A DNA stretch of 64,000 bases from Streptomyces viridiviolaceus (lineage in GTDB: Bacteria > Actinomycetota > Actinomycetes > Streptomycetales > Streptomycetaceae): positions 124,001 through 188,000 of the forward strand of contig NZ_BMWA01000014.1 in NCBI RefSeq assembly GCF_014650995.1, given 5' to 3'. The position numbers and the translations under genes are program-made. Shown piece by piece: positions 45,166 to 53,754 of this stretch. Positions within the stretch are counted from its first letter, which is position 1. Every line of letters starts with the position of its first letter. The notes under the pieces are model-generated. The model was not told where the DNA came from, searched no databases, and saw only the letters and a list, made by a program, of their open reading frames with translations.

Positions 45166-46448
45166 GAGGTCTCCTTCTCGGGAAGAACGGACCTGTCGGC
45201 CCGGGGCGTGCGGTGACGGAGGGCGGCGGTGAAGGACTCCGTGTCCTGCGGGGTGGCAAGGGCGACCAGCGCCGTGAGGACCGGTCCGAGGGCCAGGACG
45301 GCGAAGGCCGCTTCGAAGGACACGGCGTCCGCGATCACACCCAGCACGGGTGGTACGACCATGCCGGCGACCTGCCCGCCGAAGACGATGACGGCGCTGC
45401 CGACGCCGACGAGCCCCGGGGGGAGGCTGCGCAGCGGCACGGCGAAGATCGGCATGTAGCACAGGGAGGCGGCGAAGATGGCGACCGTGCCGCAGGCCAC
45501 GGAACCGGCCAGGCCGGGGGAGACTGCCATGAGGCACAGGGCGGGCGCCGAGACCGACATGGCGGGCACGATCACCTTGCGGTGGTGGCCCTCGAGCCGG
45601 TCGGACAGACGCCCGCCCAACAGGGTGCCCAGGGCGGCGGCGAGGGAGGGCACGGCCATCAGAACACCGGCGGAGGTGAGGGAGAGTCCGCGTTCCGTGC
45701 TGAGGTAGGAAGGTATCCAGGTGCTCAGCCCCCACGCGACGGTGGAGTACCCGAAGAGCATCAGGGCGAAGCGCCACAGAACGCCGATGCGCAGGACCTC
45801 CCGCACAGGGACACCGTCCGACGGCCGCACGATGTCCTCGGTCCGTTCCGCAGGGGCGGGCAGCCACCACCGCACCGCGAAGTACACCAGGACGCCCAGC
45901 AGGGCGGCCGAGACGAAGGCCCAGCGCCAGCCGACCAGGGCCGCCAGGGGCGGAACGGCCAGCGGAGCGACGACCGAGGCGATGGAGTTGGAGCTCATGA
46001 TCAGTCCCTGGGCACCCATCCGCTCCGCGAGGGACGTCCGTTCGACCAGCGCCTTCATGGACGCGGACGGGAAGATGCCCTCGGCCGCCCCGAAGGCGAA
46101 GCGCACCAACAGCAGTGCGGTGAAGGACCAGGCCAGACCGGTGAGCGCGGTGAACAGCGACCAGGCCAGCAGGGCCCAGCAGGTGACCCGCTTGGCACCG
46201 AACCTGTCGGCCAGCATGCCGCCGGGAATCTGAGCGGCGGCGTAGGCGACGAAGAACACGGAGACGACGAGCCCTTGCCGGCCGAGGTCGAGATCGAACT
46301 CGTCACCGATCGTCGGCAGGATCGTGGCGATGGCGAGCCGGTCGACATAGTCGATGAACCATGCCGCGAACAGCAGCACCACGGTGATCCTGACCTGCGC
46401 GCTCATCTTCGGCCTCGCCGCGCGGGAAGGGGAACGGAGGAAGGGCAC
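45162..46448 (-). CDS. MFS transporter, anion:cation symporter (ACS) type
   Basis: 428 residues with 12 predicted helices. Helix 1 has WFIDYVDRLAIATILPTI, typical of the ACS/hexuronate transporter family, and motif A is MLADRFGAKRV. It should import an organic anion such as an acylated amino acid, inferred from the M20 and YtcJ hydrolases that follow. GTG 46448 has GAGG about 9 nt upstream. It lies 146 bp after the class II aldolase gene on the same strand. Confidence 0.9.
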   Translation of the reverse strand: MPFLRSPSRAARPKMSAQVRITVVLLFAAWFIDYVDRLAIATILPTIGDEFDLDLGRQGLVVSVFFVAYAAAQIPGGMLADRFGAKRVTCWALLAWSLFTALTGLAWSFTALLLVRFAFGAAEGIFPSASMKALVERTSLAERMGAQGLIMSSNSIASVVAPLAVPPLAALVGWRWAFVSAALLGVLVYFAVRWWLPAPAERTEDIVRPSDGVPVREVLRIGVLWRFALMLFGYSTVAWGLSTWIPSYLSTERGLSLTSAGVLMAVPSLAAALGTLLGGRLSDRLEGHHRKVIVPAMSVSAPALCLMAVSPGLAGSVACGTVAIFAASLCYMPIFAVPLRSLPPGLVGVGSAVIVFGGQVAGMVVPPVLGVIADAVSFEAAFAVLALGPVLTALVALATPQDTESFTAALRHRTPRADRSVLPEKETS

Positions 46449-46594
46449 GGTGATCCTCTCTGAGGTGGCCGCGACGGCGGGCCGGTGCGCCGCCGCCGTG
46501 GTCCGACGGGGCGCTGCACGCGGCGGCGAAGGTCATGGCCGTCCGGGCGGCGGTGAGTGGCCACGGCCCGCACGGCCGTTGTGACGGCCGTCGG

Positions 46595-47401
46595 TCAGTC
46601 GAAGAGGTCCGGCTGATCCTCGGTGATCTGCTCCCACAGCGGTCGCAACTGGAACCACCCCGACAGCGGGCTGCCGATCTGTTCGCGCACCTGAAGTGCG
46701 GTCTCCCGGTCGATGGCGTACGGGGTACCGGCCGCCATGGCCAGCAGCTGCGCCTGGCAGGAGCGCTCCATGGTGATGAACCACCAGGCGGCCTCGGCCA
46801 CGCTCTGCCCCACCGTCAGCAGGCCGTGGTTGGCGAGGATCACGGCCTTGTGGGGGCCGAGCGCCGCGCCGATCCGCCGGCCCTCCTCCGTGTCGTTGAC
46901 GACGCCGCGGAAGTCCTCGTAGAGCCCGTGGTCCTCGAAGAACGCGCAGGCGTCCTGGGTGATGGGGTCCAGCCGCCGGCGCAGTGCGGAGAAGGCCTTG
47001 CCGTGCACGGAGTGGGCGTGGGCCGCGGCGACGGCGTCCGGGCGGGCCTTGTGCACCTCGGAATGGATGCAGAAGGCGGCGCGGTTGACCGGGTGGCTGC
47101 CTTCGACGACGTTGCCGGCATGGTCGACCAGGACCAGGTCGGAGACCCGGATCCGGCTGAAGCTCATCCCGAAGGGATTGACCCAGAACCACTCGGGGTT
47201 CCCGGGGTCCCGCGCCGTGATGTGGCCGGCCACGCCCTCGGCGAACCCGAATCTGCCGAAGAGGCGGAACGCGGCCGCCAGTTCCTGTTTGCGGTGCAGC
47301 CGCTCCTGCTCCACCGAGTCGAACCGGGGCGGGAGCATCGCCTGGAAACCCGGCGGCACGGGTCCGATGCCGATGTGCGGTGCAGCGGTGAACGTCTCCA
47401 A
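46595..47401 (-). CDS. Class II aldolase/adducin family protein
   Basis: 268 residues. The zinc-site HxH appears in AAHAHSVHGKAF and the later histidine in ILANHGLLTVG; FGFAEGVAGHITARDP is typical of the N-terminal part. The substitution pattern resembles the aldolase-like subgroup that acts on unknown keto acids rather than fuculose phosphate aldolase. TTG 47401 is the likely start: AGGAGG is 7 nt upstream and no domain sequence precedes it. It is the first gene leftward from the 32-bp palindrome and is divergent from the TetR gene. Confidence 0.87.
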   Translation of the reverse strand: METFTAAPHIGIGPVPPGFQAMLPPRFDSVEQERLHRKQELAAAFRLFGRFGFAEGVAGHITARDPGNPEWFWVNPFGMSFSRIRVSDLVLVDHAGNVVEGSHPVNRAAFCIHSEVHKARPDAVAAAHAHSVHGKAFSALRRRLDPITQDACAFFEDHGLYEDFRGVVNDTEEGRRIGAALGPHKAVILANHGLLTVGQSVAEAAWWFITMERSCQAQLLAMAAGTPYAIDRETALQVREQIGSPLSGWFQLRPLWEQITEDQPDLFD

Positions 47402-47485
47402 CGAGGGCCTCCTGGTGAGAGCCGAAGGGGATGCGCCGGTACGGAGCACGGCCCGCGTCAGAGGCAGCCCCGTACGAATACGAAC

Positions 47486-47517
47486 CCGTATGGGATACAG
47501 GCCTGTATCCCATACGG
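47486..47517. promoter_or_regulatory. Perfect 32-bp palindrome, probable TetR operator
   Basis: The half-site CCGTATGGGATACAGG (47486-47501) is followed immediately by its exact reverse complement (47502-47517). Each half contains its own smaller dyad GTAT-GGG-ATAC, so the site may bind two dimers. It lies between the divergent aldolase and TetR genes, 84 bp from one start and 53 bp from the other. Confidence 0.8.
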
Positions 47518-47570
47518 TGTTGTATCGTGAGGGGGGCACGCCAAGGTGTCAATGGCCGGGGAGGAACGAC

Positions 47571-48191
47571 TTGCCGAAGGGACCCACCAAGCGCCGTCCG
47601 CAGACCACGGCACGGCTGCTGGAAGCGGCACAGGAGACGTTCGCCGAGCGCGGCTTCTACGGCTCTTCCATCGAGGTGATCTGCGAGCGGGCGGGACTGA
47701 CCCGCGGGGCGTTCTACTCCAACTTCCGTACCAAGGAAGATCTGTTCTTCGCGCTGTTCGACCTGCACGGGCAACGCGTGGTCGACCGCCTGACACAGGC
47801 GGTCGACGAACTGGACACGGCCGAGGACCCGCTGCGGACGGTGCTCACCCGGATGGGCGCCCTGGACGAGACCGAACGACGCTGGTACCTGCTGTCCACC
47901 GAGTTCACTCTGCACGCCATCAGGCACCCCGACACGGCCCGCACCCTGGCCGAACACGACCGTCGCCTGCGCGAGGAGATCGTCCGCCTCCTGGCCGGCC
48001 TCTTCGACCGCCTCGGTCGCAGACCCACGGTCGACCTGGATTCGCTGGCCCGCCTGACCACAGCCGTCCACGAGGGCTCCCTGGCGCAAAGCCTCGTCGA
48101 ACCGGACCAGCTGGCCCCCGAGGAGCTGGCCGTCACCTACCTGCCGATGCTCGTCGACCTGGTCTCCGAGCCGGTGGCGCCGGGGCCCTGA
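47571..48191 (+). CDS. TetR family transcriptional regulator
   Basis: 206 residues. The N-terminal helix-turn-helix is complete (LLEAAQETFAERGFYGSSIE, then AGLTRGAFYSNFRTKEDLFF), and the helical ligand domain follows. TTG 47571 is the only in-frame start with a ribosome site (GAGGA at 6 nt). It is divergent from the aldolase-MFS-M20-YtcJ gene set and next to a perfect palindrome that covers its own promoter region, so autorepression and repression of that set are inferred. Confidence 0.9.
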   Translation: MPKGPTKRRPQTTARLLEAAQETFAERGFYGSSIEVICERAGLTRGAFYSNFRTKEDLFFALFDLHGQRVVDRLTQAVDELDTAEDPLRTVLTRMGALDETERRWYLLSTEFTLHAIRHPDTARTLAEHDRRLREEIVRLLAGLFDRLGRRPTVDLDSLARLTTAVHEGSLAQSLVEPDQLAPEELAVTYLPMLVDLVSEPVAPGP

Positions 48192-48277
48192 AACCTCTTC
48201 AGCAACTTGCGTTCACCGGCGCACACGGCGGAGGCGGACCGGGTCGGCCCCACTGGTGGGTCGCCGCTCGGTCCGCG

Positions 48278-48700
48278 TCACGGTCGCCGGGGCCGCGCGG
48301 GCGGCCCGGCGTGGGCCTGTACGAGTTCGACGTGCGTGCCCTCGGGGGCGGTGGTCAGGAAACATGCGTCGCACCCCCGGCCGCCCGCGAACACGGGGGC
48401 GGGGTCATCGAGTCGTGCCAGGGTGCGGGGGAGGGAGGTGACGCGGAACGCGATGTGGTGCAGACCCTCGCCGTGGGTGTCGAGGAAGTCCTGCACGGCG
48501 TTGTGGCGAACCGGTTGCACGAGCTGGACGTACAGGCCGCCGGCGAGCAGGTAGGCGAGGCGGGACCCGGGCTCCTCGGCCACCTCGTCGTGGACCAGCG
48601 GCAGTCCGAGGACCTTCGTCCACCACGGCAGCGCGGCGTCGATGTCCCGCACCGCGTAGGCGACGTGGTCGACGCGGTCGCCCGAGACGAGCCCGGTCAT
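48278..48700 (-). CDS. VOC (glyoxalase/methylmalonyl-CoA epimerase-like) protein
   Basis: 140 residues, one vicinal-oxygen-chelate domain made of two beta-alpha-beta-beta-beta modules. Likely metal ligands are H in VDHVAYAVRD, H in LHHIAFRV and the final E in THVELVQ. The spacing resembles methylmalonyl-CoA epimerase, but the sugar-isomerase context suggests another substrate. ATG 48700 overlaps the stop of the TIM-like isomerase gene (ATGA). It is the last gene of the five-gene leftward arm of the four-carbon sugar locus. Confidence 0.87.
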   Translation of the reverse strand: MTGLVSGDRVDHVAYAVRDIDAALPWWTKVLGLPLVHDEVAEEPGSRLAYLLAGGLYVQLVQPVRHNAVQDFLDTHGEGLHHIAFRVTSLPRTLARLDDPAPVFAGGRGCDACFLTTAPEGTHVELVQAHAGPPARPRRP

Positions 48701-49461
48701 GCGGCGGCCTCCACATGGCGTCGTGCCGTCTCCACGAGCGCCAGATAGCCGTCGACGTGCCAGGCGGCCCTGCCCACGAACAGCCCGCCGACGCCCGGGA
48801 CGCAGAGAAGCCGCGACGCGTTGCGCGGGTTGACGGAACCGCCGTAGAGCACACCCGCGACCCGGTCGCCCCACTCGGCCGCCAGCGCCAGGTGCACGTC
48901 GGCGATCTCCCTCGGGTCCGGCTCGCGGCCGTGCTCGCCGATCGCCCACACCGGCTCGTAGGCGATCAAGGCCCGCGAGGTGTCGGCCAGACCGTCGAAG
49001 GCGGCGGCCACCTGATCCAGCACGTACTGCGCCGAGCCACCCCGTGCGAGGACGTCGGCGCTCTCACCGCAGCACACCAGCGGGGTCAGCCCGTGTCTCA
49101 GGGCGGTCGCCACCTTCAGGGCCACGGTCGTGTCGGTCTCCCCGAAGTGCTCGCGCCGCTCCGAGTGGCCGATCTCGATGATCCGCGCCCCGGCGTCCGC
49201 GGCCTGCACCACCGAGATCTCCCCGGTCCACGCGCCCTCGTCCGCCCAGTGGGCGTTCTGCGCGCCGGTCAGCACCCGTGGATCGTCGCCGAAGACCGCC
49301 GACACCTCGGCCAGGGCGGTGGCCGAAGGGACGACGAACGGCTGGACGCCGGGGACACCCCCGCCGAGCGCCGAGCGCAGGCGGGTGGCGTACGCGACCG
49401 CCTGCGCCCGGGTCTTGGTCATCTTGAAGCTGGTTCCGATCCACAGCACGGGGCAGGTCAC
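48697..49461 (-). CDS. Triose-phosphate isomerase-like enzyme (EryH/LerI-like erythrulose-phosphate isomerase)
   Basis: 254 residues of the TIM family with all catalytic residues: K13 (WIGTSFKMTKT), H99 (IEIGHSERREHFG) and E169 (AYEPVWAIG). In glycolytic TIM the first loop reads NWKMN; here N11 is replaced by S and the WIGTSxKM version matches the EryH/LerI group, which converts L-erythrulose 1-phosphate to D-erythrulose 4-phosphate. GTG 49461 overlaps the stop of the RpiB-like gene (GTGA). The adjacent RpiB-like isomerase and Dak-type kinase support this assignment over a glycolytic one. Confidence 0.85.
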   Translation of the reverse strand: MTCPVLWIGTSFKMTKTRAQAVAYATRLRSALGGGVPGVQPFVVPSATALAEVSAVFGDDPRVLTGAQNAHWADEGAWTGEISVVQAADAGARIIEIGHSERREHFGETDTTVALKVATALRHGLTPLVCCGESADVLARGGSAQYVLDQVAAAFDGLADTSRALIAYEPVWAIGEHGREPDPREIADVHLALAAEWGDRVAGVLYGGSVNPRNASRLLCVPGVGGLFVGRAAWHVDGYLALVETARRHVEAAA

Positions 49462-49919
49462 CGGTCCCCGGCCGAGGGTTCGTAGGCGCACAGCGCCGCC
49501 ACCTTCGCCGCCGACGGCGAGGAGGTGTCGAAGGTGTACGTCAACCACTCCCGGACCAGCCTGCGGGCAAGTTCCAGTCCGATGACGCGCTGCCCGAGGC
49601 ACAGCACCTGGGCGTCGTTGGAGAGGACGGAGCGCTCCACGGAGAAGGAGTCGTGCGCGGTGACCGCACGCACGCCGGCGACCTTGTTGGCGGCGATGGC
49701 CACGCCCAGACCGGTGCCGCAGACCAGCAGCGCGCGGTCGGCCTCGCCCTCGGCCACCTTGCGTGCCGCCTCGACCGCCACGTGGGGATAGTCGGTGTCC
49801 TGGCCCGAGGCGACACCGACGTCGATGACCTCGGAGACGGCGGTGTGGGCGGCGAGGTCCCTCCGGAGGGCCTCCTTGTAGTCGAAGCCCGCGCTGTCCG
49901 AGCCGACGACGATGCGCAT
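49458..49919 (-). CDS. rpiB: RpiB-like sugar-phosphate isomerase (EryI/DerI-like)
   Basis: 153 residues of the RpiB/LacAB family. MRIVVGSDSAGFDYKEAL is the phosphate-binding start and ALLVCGTGLGVAIAANKV contains the active-site cysteine. Next to an EryH-like gene the expected reaction is D-erythrulose 4-phosphate to D-erythrose 4-phosphate rather than ribose 5-phosphate isomerisation. ATG 49919 overlaps the kinase stop (ATGA) and has AGGAG about 8 nt upstream. Confidence 0.88.
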   Translation of the reverse strand: MRIVVGSDSAGFDYKEALRRDLAAHTAVSEVIDVGVASGQDTDYPHVAVEAARKVAEGEADRALLVCGTGLGVAIAANKVAGVRAVTAHDSFSVERSVLSNDAQVLCLGQRVIGLELARRLVREWLTYTFDTSSPSAAKVAALCAYEPSAGDR

Positions 49920-51649
49920 CAGCGGTTCTCCTGCCGGAAGTAGGGGGTGAGGGCGGTGAGGATCAGGGCGAGGGAGACGGCACCGGCATCGGGGGTGCCG
50001 AGGCTGCGGTCGCCGTGGGTGCGGGCGCGGCCCCTGCGGGCGGGGATCGTCGACGTGGCCTGCGCGGCCCGCTCGGCGACCCGCGCGGCGTCCGCCCAGG
50101 CGGCGGCGAACCCGTTGTCGCCGAGCACCTCCTCCAGGCGGTCCGCGAAGGGAAGGGCCGCGTCGACGAGGGTCTTGTCCCCCGGTCCGGCCCCGCCCAG
50201 CCGGCGCACCGCGTCCACCGCGGCCCGTACGCCCGCCGCGAGCCGCGCTCCGTCGGTGGCGCCCGAATCCCCGAGCACCGAGCCGAACGCGGTCAGCGCG
50301 GCGCCCCACAGGGCACCGGACGTGCCACCGCCGCGCTCCGCCCAGGCGGCCCCGGCCCGGGCCAGCACCGTACGGGCACCGCCGCCGAGGCGGACCGCCT
50401 CCTCGGCGGCCGCCGCCGCGGCCTCGGCGCCGCGGCGCATGCCGAGGCCGTGGTCGCCGTCCCCGGCGACGGCGTCGATGTCGCCGAGCCGCTGTTCGTG
50501 CGCGACGACCGTGTCGCGTACGGTCCTGAGCGCCTCGGCGATCCGGGTACCGAGCGCCCGGGAGCCGGCGTCCGCGGGGACGACCGCCGGCACGCGGCCG
50601 GCGGCCGTGAGGTCGTCCGTGCGGTCCGGGCGGCGGGCGAGGTGCCCGCGGCGGAACGCCGGGGTGACCGCCGGGGCCCGCCACAGTGTCTCCAGATCCG
50701 CGTCGAGGAAGGTCACGGACAGCGAGAGCCCCGCCATGCCCAGGCTGGTGACCTGTTCGCCGACGACCGGGGCGACCACCGTCAGACCCTCCGCCGCCAG
50801 CCGCTCGGCGACGCGCCGGTGCACCACGTACAGCTCCTCGTACTTGGTGGCACCGAGTCCGTTGAGGAGGAGGGCGATCCGGTCCGAGCCCCCGACCGCG
50901 CCCGCGGCGTCCGCGCGTTCGGCGAGGACCCTGTCCACCAGCAGGTCGGCGACCTCGTCGCCCGTCGGCAGCGGTCGTTCCTCGATGCCGGGTTCACCGT
51001 GGATGCCCAGTCCCACGCCCATGTGTCCGCCGGCGACGGTGAACAGGGGGCGGTCGGACCCCGGGAGCGTGCAGCCGTCGAAGGCGAGGCCGAGGGAGCG
51101 GGTGGCGGCGTTCGCCCTGCGCCCTGCCCGTTCCACCTCGTCCAGGGGGCGCCCTTCCTCGGCCGCCGCGCACAGCATCTTCAGGACCGGCAGGTCGCCA
51201 CCGATGCCCCTGCGCATGTCGGGCCGGCCGGCCGGTGCGGAGGCGATGTCGTCCGTGACGGCGAGGACGCGGACGTCGATGCCCTCCGCACGGAGCTGTT
51301 CCGCCGCCTGCCCGAAGTGGAGGACGTCACCGGCGTAGTTCCCGAAACCGAAGACCACCCCGCCGCCGTTCTCGGCGGCTCGCGCCACCGAGCAGATCTG
51401 AGAGGCGGAAGGGGAGGCGAAGATGTTGCCGCACGCGGCACCGTGGGCGAAGCCGGGTCCGACCCAGCCGGCGAAGGCGGGGTAGTGGCCGGTGCCGCCG
51501 CCCAGGACGACGGCGACCTGTCCGGGAGGCGTGGCGGACGCCCGGACCACACCGCCGTGGAGGGCGCGTACCTCGTCGGGGTGGGCGGCCGCGAAACCGG
51601 CGAGGGCCTCGTCGGCGAAGGCCCGGGGGTCGTTGACGAGCAGGGTCAT
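49919..51649 (-). CDS. Fused dihydroxyacetone kinase-type kinase (DhaK-DhaL), LerK-like
   Basis: 576 residues. The N-terminal DhaK domain (about 1-330) carries VVLGGGTGHYPAFAG and the substrate-anchoring histidine H217 in GLGIHGEPG. The C-terminal DhaL domain (about 370-576) has the ATP/Mg motif AGDGDHGLGM and a glycine-rich linker region. The single-chain ATP-dependent form is used by L-erythrulose kinases as well as true dihydroxyacetone kinases; the neighbours favour a four-carbon ketose. ATG 51649 overlaps the preceding stop (ATGA). Confidence 0.9.
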   Translation of the reverse strand: MTLLVNDPRAFADEALAGFAAAHPDEVRALHGGVVRASATPPGQVAVVLGGGTGHYPAFAGWVGPGFAHGAACGNIFASPSASQICSVARAAENGGGVVFGFGNYAGDVLHFGQAAEQLRAEGIDVRVLAVTDDIASAPAGRPDMRRGIGGDLPVLKMLCAAAEEGRPLDEVERAGRRANAATRSLGLAFDGCTLPGSDRPLFTVAGGHMGVGLGIHGEPGIEERPLPTGDEVADLLVDRVLAERADAAGAVGGSDRIALLLNGLGATKYEELYVVHRRVAERLAAEGLTVVAPVVGEQVTSLGMAGLSLSVTFLDADLETLWRAPAVTPAFRRGHLARRPDRTDDLTAAGRVPAVVPADAGSRALGTRIAEALRTVRDTVVAHEQRLGDIDAVAGDGDHGLGMRRGAEAAAAAAEEAVRLGGGARTVLARAGAAWAERGGGTSGALWGAALTAFGSVLGDSGATDGARLAAGVRAAVDAVRRLGGAGPGDKTLVDAALPFADRLEEVLGDNGFAAAWADAARVAERAAQATSTIPARRGRARTHGDRSLGTPDAGAVSLALILTALTPYFRQENR

Positions 51650-52617
51650 GAGGCGTCCTCCCGTCGCGCGGCCTCGATCGCGGGGAGCTTCGCGGCCAGC
51701 AGGCGGCGCAGGTAGTCGCGGTTGCCGGCGGAGACGCCGAGGCCGTCGCCGCCGTAGTGCTCGGTGCAGATCGGCCCGTCGAAGCCGGCCCGCAGGGCGA
51801 GGTCGAGGGCCCGGCGGTAGTCGATGACACCGCCCTGGAGCGGCGCGGGCACCGCGAAGTAGGCGCCGGTAGCCGGGTCGAAGTCGCGGTGGTAGTTCTT
51901 GACGTGCCAGTAGTTGACGTGGGGCAGGACCGGGCGGAGCAGCTCCTCCCAGTGCGGTACCGGGCGGTGCAGCCGGACCAGGTTGCCGATGTCCGGGTTG
52001 ATGCCGACGTTCGCCAGGCCGATGTCCCGGACGAGCCGTACGGCGGTTGCGGGGTCGCCGAGATAGGTGTCCTCGTACATCTCCAGGGACAGGCGCAGTC
52101 CGTGGCGGGCCGCGCGCTCACCGGCGGTGCGCAGCCGTTCGACCGCCAGGGACCAGGTGCGGGGGTCGTCCTCGGGGTCGCTGCCCCCGGGCTCGTGCCA
52201 GAACCAGACCGCCCGCCGCTGTGCCTCGGTGAGCGGCCGGTGCAGTCCGGCGCACACCACGGTGGTGCCGAGTTCGGCGGCGGCGTCGACGGTGCGCAGC
52301 AGGTAGGCGAGGTTGGCCGCGGCGACGGCGGGGTCCGGGTCGATCACGCTGCGGCGGGTCACCGAGATCGCGGAGACGCCGAGCGCGTGCTCCTTGAGCA
52401 CACGGGCGAGTTCGCACAGCCGCTCGGGGGAGAGGTCGCCGGGGCGCAGCCAGCTGTCCGTGAGATCCACGTGCCGGAAGCCCTCGGTGGCGACCTCGTG
52501 GAGGACGGCGGCCCACTCGGCGGGAGGCGCTTCCTGGACGGGGCGACCGTCGGCGGTGGTGTCGGGGAACTGCAGGAGTGCGGCACCGATCGGCCAGTCC
52601 TGCGCGGTGTGGGGCAT
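51646..52617 (-). CDS. Sugar phosphate isomerase/epimerase (xylose isomerase-like TIM barrel)
   Basis: 323 residues. Likely metal ligands lie in LSLEMYEDTYLGD (E), VGINPDIGNLVR (D), YWHVKNYHRDF (H) and ICTEHYGGDGLG (E). Members of this fold isomerise or epimerise sugars or hydroxy-keto acids; the OtnI/Hyi and LerX-type proteins of four-carbon pathways belong here, but the exact reaction is not clear from sequence. ATG 52617 follows GGAGG at 4-5 nt. It is the first gene of the leftward arm, 115 bp from the palindrome at 52733. Confidence 0.85.
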   Translation of the reverse strand: MPHTAQDWPIGAALLQFPDTTADGRPVQEAPPAEWAAVLHEVATEGFRHVDLTDSWLRPGDLSPERLCELARVLKEHALGVSAISVTRRSVIDPDPAVAAANLAYLLRTVDAAAELGTTVVCAGLHRPLTEAQRRAVWFWHEPGGSDPEDDPRTWSLAVERLRTAGERAARHGLRLSLEMYEDTYLGDPATAVRLVRDIGLANVGINPDIGNLVRLHRPVPHWEELLRPVLPHVNYWHVKNYHRDFDPATGAYFAVPAPLQGGVIDYRRALDLALRAGFDGPICTEHYGGDGLGVSAGNRDYLRRLLAAKLPAIEAARREDAS

Positions 52618-52732
52618 GTCGCCTCCGGGTCGTTGGGGGGCTGGGCAGCCGTGCGAGCGCGGGCGGGTTCGCGGGATGTCCACGGCGACGTGGCCTGAGC
52701 GTGGCCCCGTATCGGCCGGGAGCTTGGATCGT

Positions 52733-52748
52733 AGACCCTATAGGATCT
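52733..52748. promoter_or_regulatory. Probable GntR operator, copy A
   Basis: AGACCCTATAGGATCT is a near-perfect 16-bp palindrome (one mismatch from AGATCCTATAGGATCT) between the divergent isomerase and GntR genes. It shares (T/A)ATAGGATCT with the site at 53679. Confidence 0.65.
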
Positions 52749-52812
52749 TTTCGGTAGGAGTCTGGTGCGACTCCTTGGCGTGACCTGCCGCCGCGCTAGG
52801 ATTGGCGACGAG

Positions 52813-53547
52813 ATGACCAGCAAAGAGACCAGCGCCGGCAGCGGACGGCAGCGCTCCCGCACCCCCGTGGTGCCGCGCCGTGCCCTGCGTGACGGCGTGT
52901 ACGACGCGATTCTGGAGAAGCTCCTCGACGGCTCCGCGCCGCCCGGCAGTTCGCTCGGCATCGACTCCCTGGCGCGCGAGCTCGAGGTGTCGCCGACCCC
53001 CGTGCGCGAGGCGCTGGTCCAGCTCGAGCACACCGGCCTGGTGACGCGGACGGCGCTGAAGGGCTACCGCGTCGCGCCGCCGCTGTCGCCGGAGCAGCTC
53101 GCGGAACTCTTCGACATGCGCGGCATCCTGGAGGTGGCCGCGGTCGAACGGGCGGTGGCCCACACCGACGACCTGCTGCCGGAACTCCGGGCGGCGCACG
53201 CCCGGCACGTGCTCGCCGCCCACCGGGTGCGCAAGTTGCGCGGTGCGGAGGGCCAGCCGACCGACTTCGCCGATCTGCGGGAGTACTTCGCCGCGGACTG
53301 GGAGTTCCACCTCACGATCATCCGGGCCGCCGGCAACCGTTTCCTGTCCCAGTCCGTCGAGTCGCTCGGCACCCACGTGCACCGGCTCCGGCAGACCGTG
53401 GACCACGGCACGATGGACCTGGAGCAGGCCATCGACGAACACGCCGCGATCCTGGCCGCCTTCGAGACCCGCGATCCGGAGCGACCGCGTGCCGCCATGC
53501 GGGACCACCTCGCCGCCGTGGCCCGCCGGGTGTCGGCCGACGGCTGA
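52813..53547 (+). CDS. GntR family regulator, FadR (FCD) subgroup
   Basis: 244 residues. The winged helix is at about 25-90 (SLARELEVSPTPVREALVQL), and the C-terminal FCD domain has the metal-binding histidines seen in this group (DWEFHLTII and DEHAAILAAF). It likely senses a sugar acid. ATG 52813 is used; the open frame upstream is not domain sequence. It lies between the isomerase-kinase arm and the Tct-PdxA arm, with matching palindromes before each arm, so it probably controls both. A strong terminator follows. Confidence 0.9.
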   Translation: MTSKETSAGSGRQRSRTPVVPRRALRDGVYDAILEKLLDGSAPPGSSLGIDSLARELEVSPTPVREALVQLEHTGLVTRTALKGYRVAPPLSPEQLAELFDMRGILEVAAVERAVAHTDDLLPELRAAHARHVLAAHRVRKLRGAEGQPTDFADLREYFAADWEFHLTIIRAAGNRFLSQSVESLGTHVHRLRQTVDHGTMDLEQAIDEHAAILAAFETRDPERPRAAMRDHLAAVARRVSADG

Positions 53548-53568
53548 CACCGCCACCTCCGTCCCGTC

Positions 53569-53611
53569 CGGCCGCGGGGAGCAGGGGTGGACACCCCGCT
53601 CCCCGCGGCCG
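53569..53611 (+). terminator. Strong intrinsic terminator after the GntR gene
   Basis: CGGCCGCGGGGAGC (53569-53582) pairs perfectly with GCTCCCCGCGGCCG (53598-53611). The inner GGGGTG/CACCCC adds six more pairs, and TTT follows at once. It isolates the GntR transcript from the Tct operon. Confidence 0.85.
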
Positions 53612-53678
53612 TTTCCCTGTCCGGTTCTTTTCGTCCGGACTCTTGCCAAGGCTTCCGGCACGCCCTAGCTTCATCCGC

Positions 53679-53694
53679 ATATCCAATAGGATCT
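53679..53694. promoter_or_regulatory. Probable GntR operator, copy B
   Basis: ATATCCAATAGGATCT repeats the right half of copy A exactly (ATAGGATCT) and keeps TCC in the left half. It is 60 bp before the TctC start, in the promoter region of the transporter-PdxA operon. Confidence 0.6.
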
Positions 53695-53754
53695 CTGATG
53701 TCGCGGGGACGGCGACACGGAGAACTTCCTCCCCCGTACGCGAGAAGGCTGCCG

